From assembly GCA_019925095.2 (NCBI GenBank), contig CM034410.1:13418436-13482435 (forward strand): 64,000 nucleotides of DNA, read 5' to 3'. This document shows, piece after piece, positions 55,501 to 59,581 of the stretch. This DNA comes from Dendrolimus kikuchii (taxonomy: Eukaryota; Arthropoda; Insecta; Lepidoptera; Lasiocampidae). How positions within the stretch are numbered: the stretch's first letter is position 1; every line of letters starts with the position of its first letter. The position numbers and the translations under genes were made by a program. The notes beneath the pieces are model-generated. The model saw only the letters and a program-made list of their open reading frames with translations. It had not been told where the DNA came from and did no database searches.

Positions 55501-58500
55501 GTAGAATGGCGGGACCGACGCGTCGACAAGCGAACTGAGACTTTTAGGCCCTATTTAAATAGTGCTTCGCTTTACTGGCACTTACTCAGATTCTAAGCGT
55601 ATTAATTCTATGCTAGTATTATGGAGAGTAGAGGTAAGCAGAATCATCTCATATAGGAAAATAGTTGAAGAAGTGTTCATGCAGCTGCAAATAACAGTTC
55701 AAAAACTGTCCACAACGGCGCTGATGTAGACAAAGGGTGTATGAATGTAGCTGTTGTAGCCGAATCGAAGTATGCAGAGTTAAAAAAAATTAATATCTTT
55801 GGCGACTAGAGTAGTTGGCGGCAGTACACTGTTATTAAACGTCAACTATTTACGTAATACAAAGTAATTTACTAAATATAACCTCAAAGAATTGTTATGT
55901 GAAAACGTGAATAGCGATTTTATTTCGTGTATTTTGAATTGATTTGAGTGAATTGAGTGATTTTGTAATAAACTGACGGACTCATAAACTGCATCAAAGT
56001 AATAGACGACTTTGAAATAAATAATTTAACCAAGTATGCAAACTTTCTATACAGATTTAAATTGAAACCTCTAGATTGGTTCGTGAACTTTAAAACAGCA
56101 TAGGGTCATATCCTTAAGTTTAAGTTTGTATACTGGAAAGGACCTCAAGACTTTTTTTGAAGAAAAAACAGAAATTTAAGGAAAATTGGTTTAATTAAAA
56201 AATTGGTTTTAACAATAGACACAAACTTTATGCAAGGGTTTATGTTTATGTTTTAATAAGGTGTATTACCTCCACGTGCCCTTATTACGGATTCTAATCG
56301 GTTCCGCATAGATTTTGGCCAATGGGAAGAAGGAGGTCAGTTCTTTCTATTATCAAAACCAGACTTATACCCTTGATGGCGCTAGTTTCCGTACATTTTT
56401 AATTTTTTGAATTTGTAGGGCAAATCCACTGAGATGGTAGTATGTATGTATGTATAGTGTATAGTTGAGTATATCGAGTGAAAACAGAAGCCAAAACTTG
56501 TCAGTTAGATAAAAAAAATATTAAAACAATATTTATGTAACGTTACAGGAAGCTCGTAAATCTTTAGCATGGCTTCGAGGGGTTCATCATGAGGATCCGT
56601 CGCTTGTAGAAGAAATGGACAGCCTTCCACTTCCAGAGGAACCAGTCCAATCTCCTATTAAGTTGACCAAGGAGATGCGTAAGTAGTCCAATAGTAGACT
56701 TTTTTTAAAATTTTATTGCATGAATTCAGCAGACTGGCAGACGGTCCACTTGATGGAAAGCGGTTACCATCGCCTATGGACATATGCAACATAAAAGGTG
56801 CTACAAATGCGCTGCTGCTCTCGTAAGGGATGCATACTATCAGTATGCGTTCCATAGGGGTAGATAGATACGAGGGATTTCCTCATCTACCTTCATTAAT
56901 TCAGAAATATTCACAATCCCACGAGTGTGAATATTTATGAATGTGGTAATTTTGCATAGAGTAGTGAGGGTTGCCGAACGATGTGGACGATGTGTGAGTG
57001 ACAACGATAGATGATGAAAGAAAGGAAAGATTTCAAAGGACACCGCTACGCATACGATTATTATAAATGTTTTTTATCTGACCATTCTTCAAAACATCTT
57101 AGATTTGATTGTGGTAAGTTAGTAGCGGTAAGGATTAGGAAAGTAGATACAGACACATGCTGCGTAAAACTGGACACCGTGGCGCATACTATTTTAAAAT
57201 GTGAAGGATAGGAAGAGCCGAGAAGAACGGCCCAGACAAATTTAGATGCCAACATAACAGCAACTACAATGTTGGATATAATAGTAAAAAATTAAGAAAA
57301 TTGGGACAATGTCAAAAGCACGATGACCGAAATGATGTCCAAAAAGTGATGAAATTGAAATAAAAATCCCTCTCTTCCCCGATGCTGTGAAGTAATGTCT
57401 AACGGTGTACCACTGCAGTGCGAAGTTTAATAAAAAAAAAAGTTAGTAGCGGTATACCGGTCCCACTACTACTCACTGTTGTCATATACTTGTTACGTCA
57501 GTCTCTTTTCATCCATTCTTTTTACATGTTCAAACCACCTTAACATTTCTTTCTCGACACTTACATCTTCTTTCAATCTTTTATTTCTAAAATGTAAATC
57601 CTAACATCCATAGACACCAGAGAATCGATCATAAAATAGGTAAATCTGAAAGTGAGCTTGTTTAACAATAATAACATTTAAAAGCTTACAACAAATATAA
57701 AATTCCAGAACTAAATTAACAAATTGCCAGTTATATCAAGCTTTTTGTCTTTCAATTTGAATGAATCAACCAAGGTGTCGAACAACGTATAATCATAAAT
57801 AACATAAACTTGAATCATTGAATATCAAATCATTGAATGTCATTGAATATAGACGGATCAACCAAATGTGAATCAATAATTCGTCTCATTTCAGTATTAT
57901 GTATGTAAAATTAGGATGAATCAATATCAGTAAAATCTATTAAACCAAATGGTATAGGCACTAGGACAATATAAATTTTATCACTATGGGACAAAAGATA
58001 ATCTATATCCTAGTCTGCCCCAGGAATCTACATCCTTCCCAAATTGTATTGATTAAGAGCCCTGCAGCAGTTTAGTCGTTAAAGACAGCGAACAGAACTA
58101 CGTCTACATTATTATTATGAACAGAAAGAATTTCGTAGTGCTTTCAAAAGCAACACAAAACCACAACTTTGATTCAGTTAATAAAATTTCTCTTTCAGTA
58201 AGCGATGTCAACCGTCGTAAAGCATTCGTGGTCTCAAGTATTGCAGTAATAGGCCAAGAGATGTGTGGTGTTTTTGCATTATTGCAATTCGCTGAACGTG
58301 TATTTGTATTGACTCGAGATCATTCTGAAGAAGATAACGTTCTAGTGACACCTGCAAGACATGCTGTGATACTTGGTGTTGTGCAATTGATAGCTTCTGC
58401 TGTTGCCTTGTATCTTGTTGAGCGGATTGGAAGACGGGTAAGTACCTCTTCGAGTAGTTGTAAGCGTAAGCAGATTGCTTTGAATTTTTCGGGTTCAGTA

Positions 58501-59550
58501 ACCATTTTGAAAAAACAGAATCCTTATGTTTTCGTCGCGTTTGTCGGTCCACTCGTCTGTCTTTGTAGTAACAAGTAATTTTCTTAGGGAAAACTGGGTC
58601 TGTATGAATGAAATCTAGTTGGAATAAGTAATCTAGATCTACATCGCCAGATTAGCCTTGAATATCCTATAAGATAGGTTGCCTGGAAGTGATCGCTCTA
58701 AGTGATAGCTCTAACTGATCCTATTGTTATGCCTAGAAATATTGTAATTAATGCATTGTGTTTGTTATTTTGGTGAGCAATAAAGTATTATTAGCAAGTA
58801 TATTGTCTATCCATATATTTATATGCCAAAAGAGGTATATATAATACTAGCTTCTACTCGCGACTTCGTCCGCGTGGAATAGTTAAAAAAAAGTAAGTTA
58901 AAAAAAACCCCCTGATTTTGAAACATTCTTTATTGCACTCCGCTCTTATTAGTTTTAGCGTGATGATATAAAGCCTATAACCTTCCTCGATAAATGGGCT
59001 ATTTAACACGGAAAGAATTTTTCAATTCTGACCCGTAGTTCCTGAGATTAGCGCGTCCAATCAAATAAACAAACAAACTCTTCAGCTTTATATATTAGTA
59101 TAAGATTATGTAATGTTCTAAAATCCTTTTCCAAAATTGTAACAACATCTTGATCTTCTTTATATGCTTTTTCATATGTCATAATTGCAAGCGGAATAGA
59201 ATTCTAGAAGATCGTGTGAATGTGGTAGCCTTGCATTGGCAACAGATCAAGCAGTTTATCGGAAGATTACTTATCATAAAGACGGTAGAATACGACGAGA
59301 GGTGTAAGATTCTTCGCAGGCTAACCGATTCTACATATGGTGTTCGGTTTGATATGTCTTTATAATATATCTTATAGAGCGACCCAAGCCCTTCTATAGC
59401 TATACGTACAACGCCGCTGGCCAACTATATTGTGCGATATGTGGCCGGGAATTTAAAAATAAATTCGGTCTGGCCAGCCACATTAGGGCCCACAGGCGGC
59501 GAAATAATGACATTTGAGGGGTCGCCGTTACCGAAATCGGTAAGGAGGAG

Positions 59551-59581
<31 letters not shown>

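Noticed and set aside
58208..58552. Minus-strand frames of 61-114 residues
   Set aside because: Shadows of the TM7-TM8 exon, which has a clear MFS signature on the + strand.
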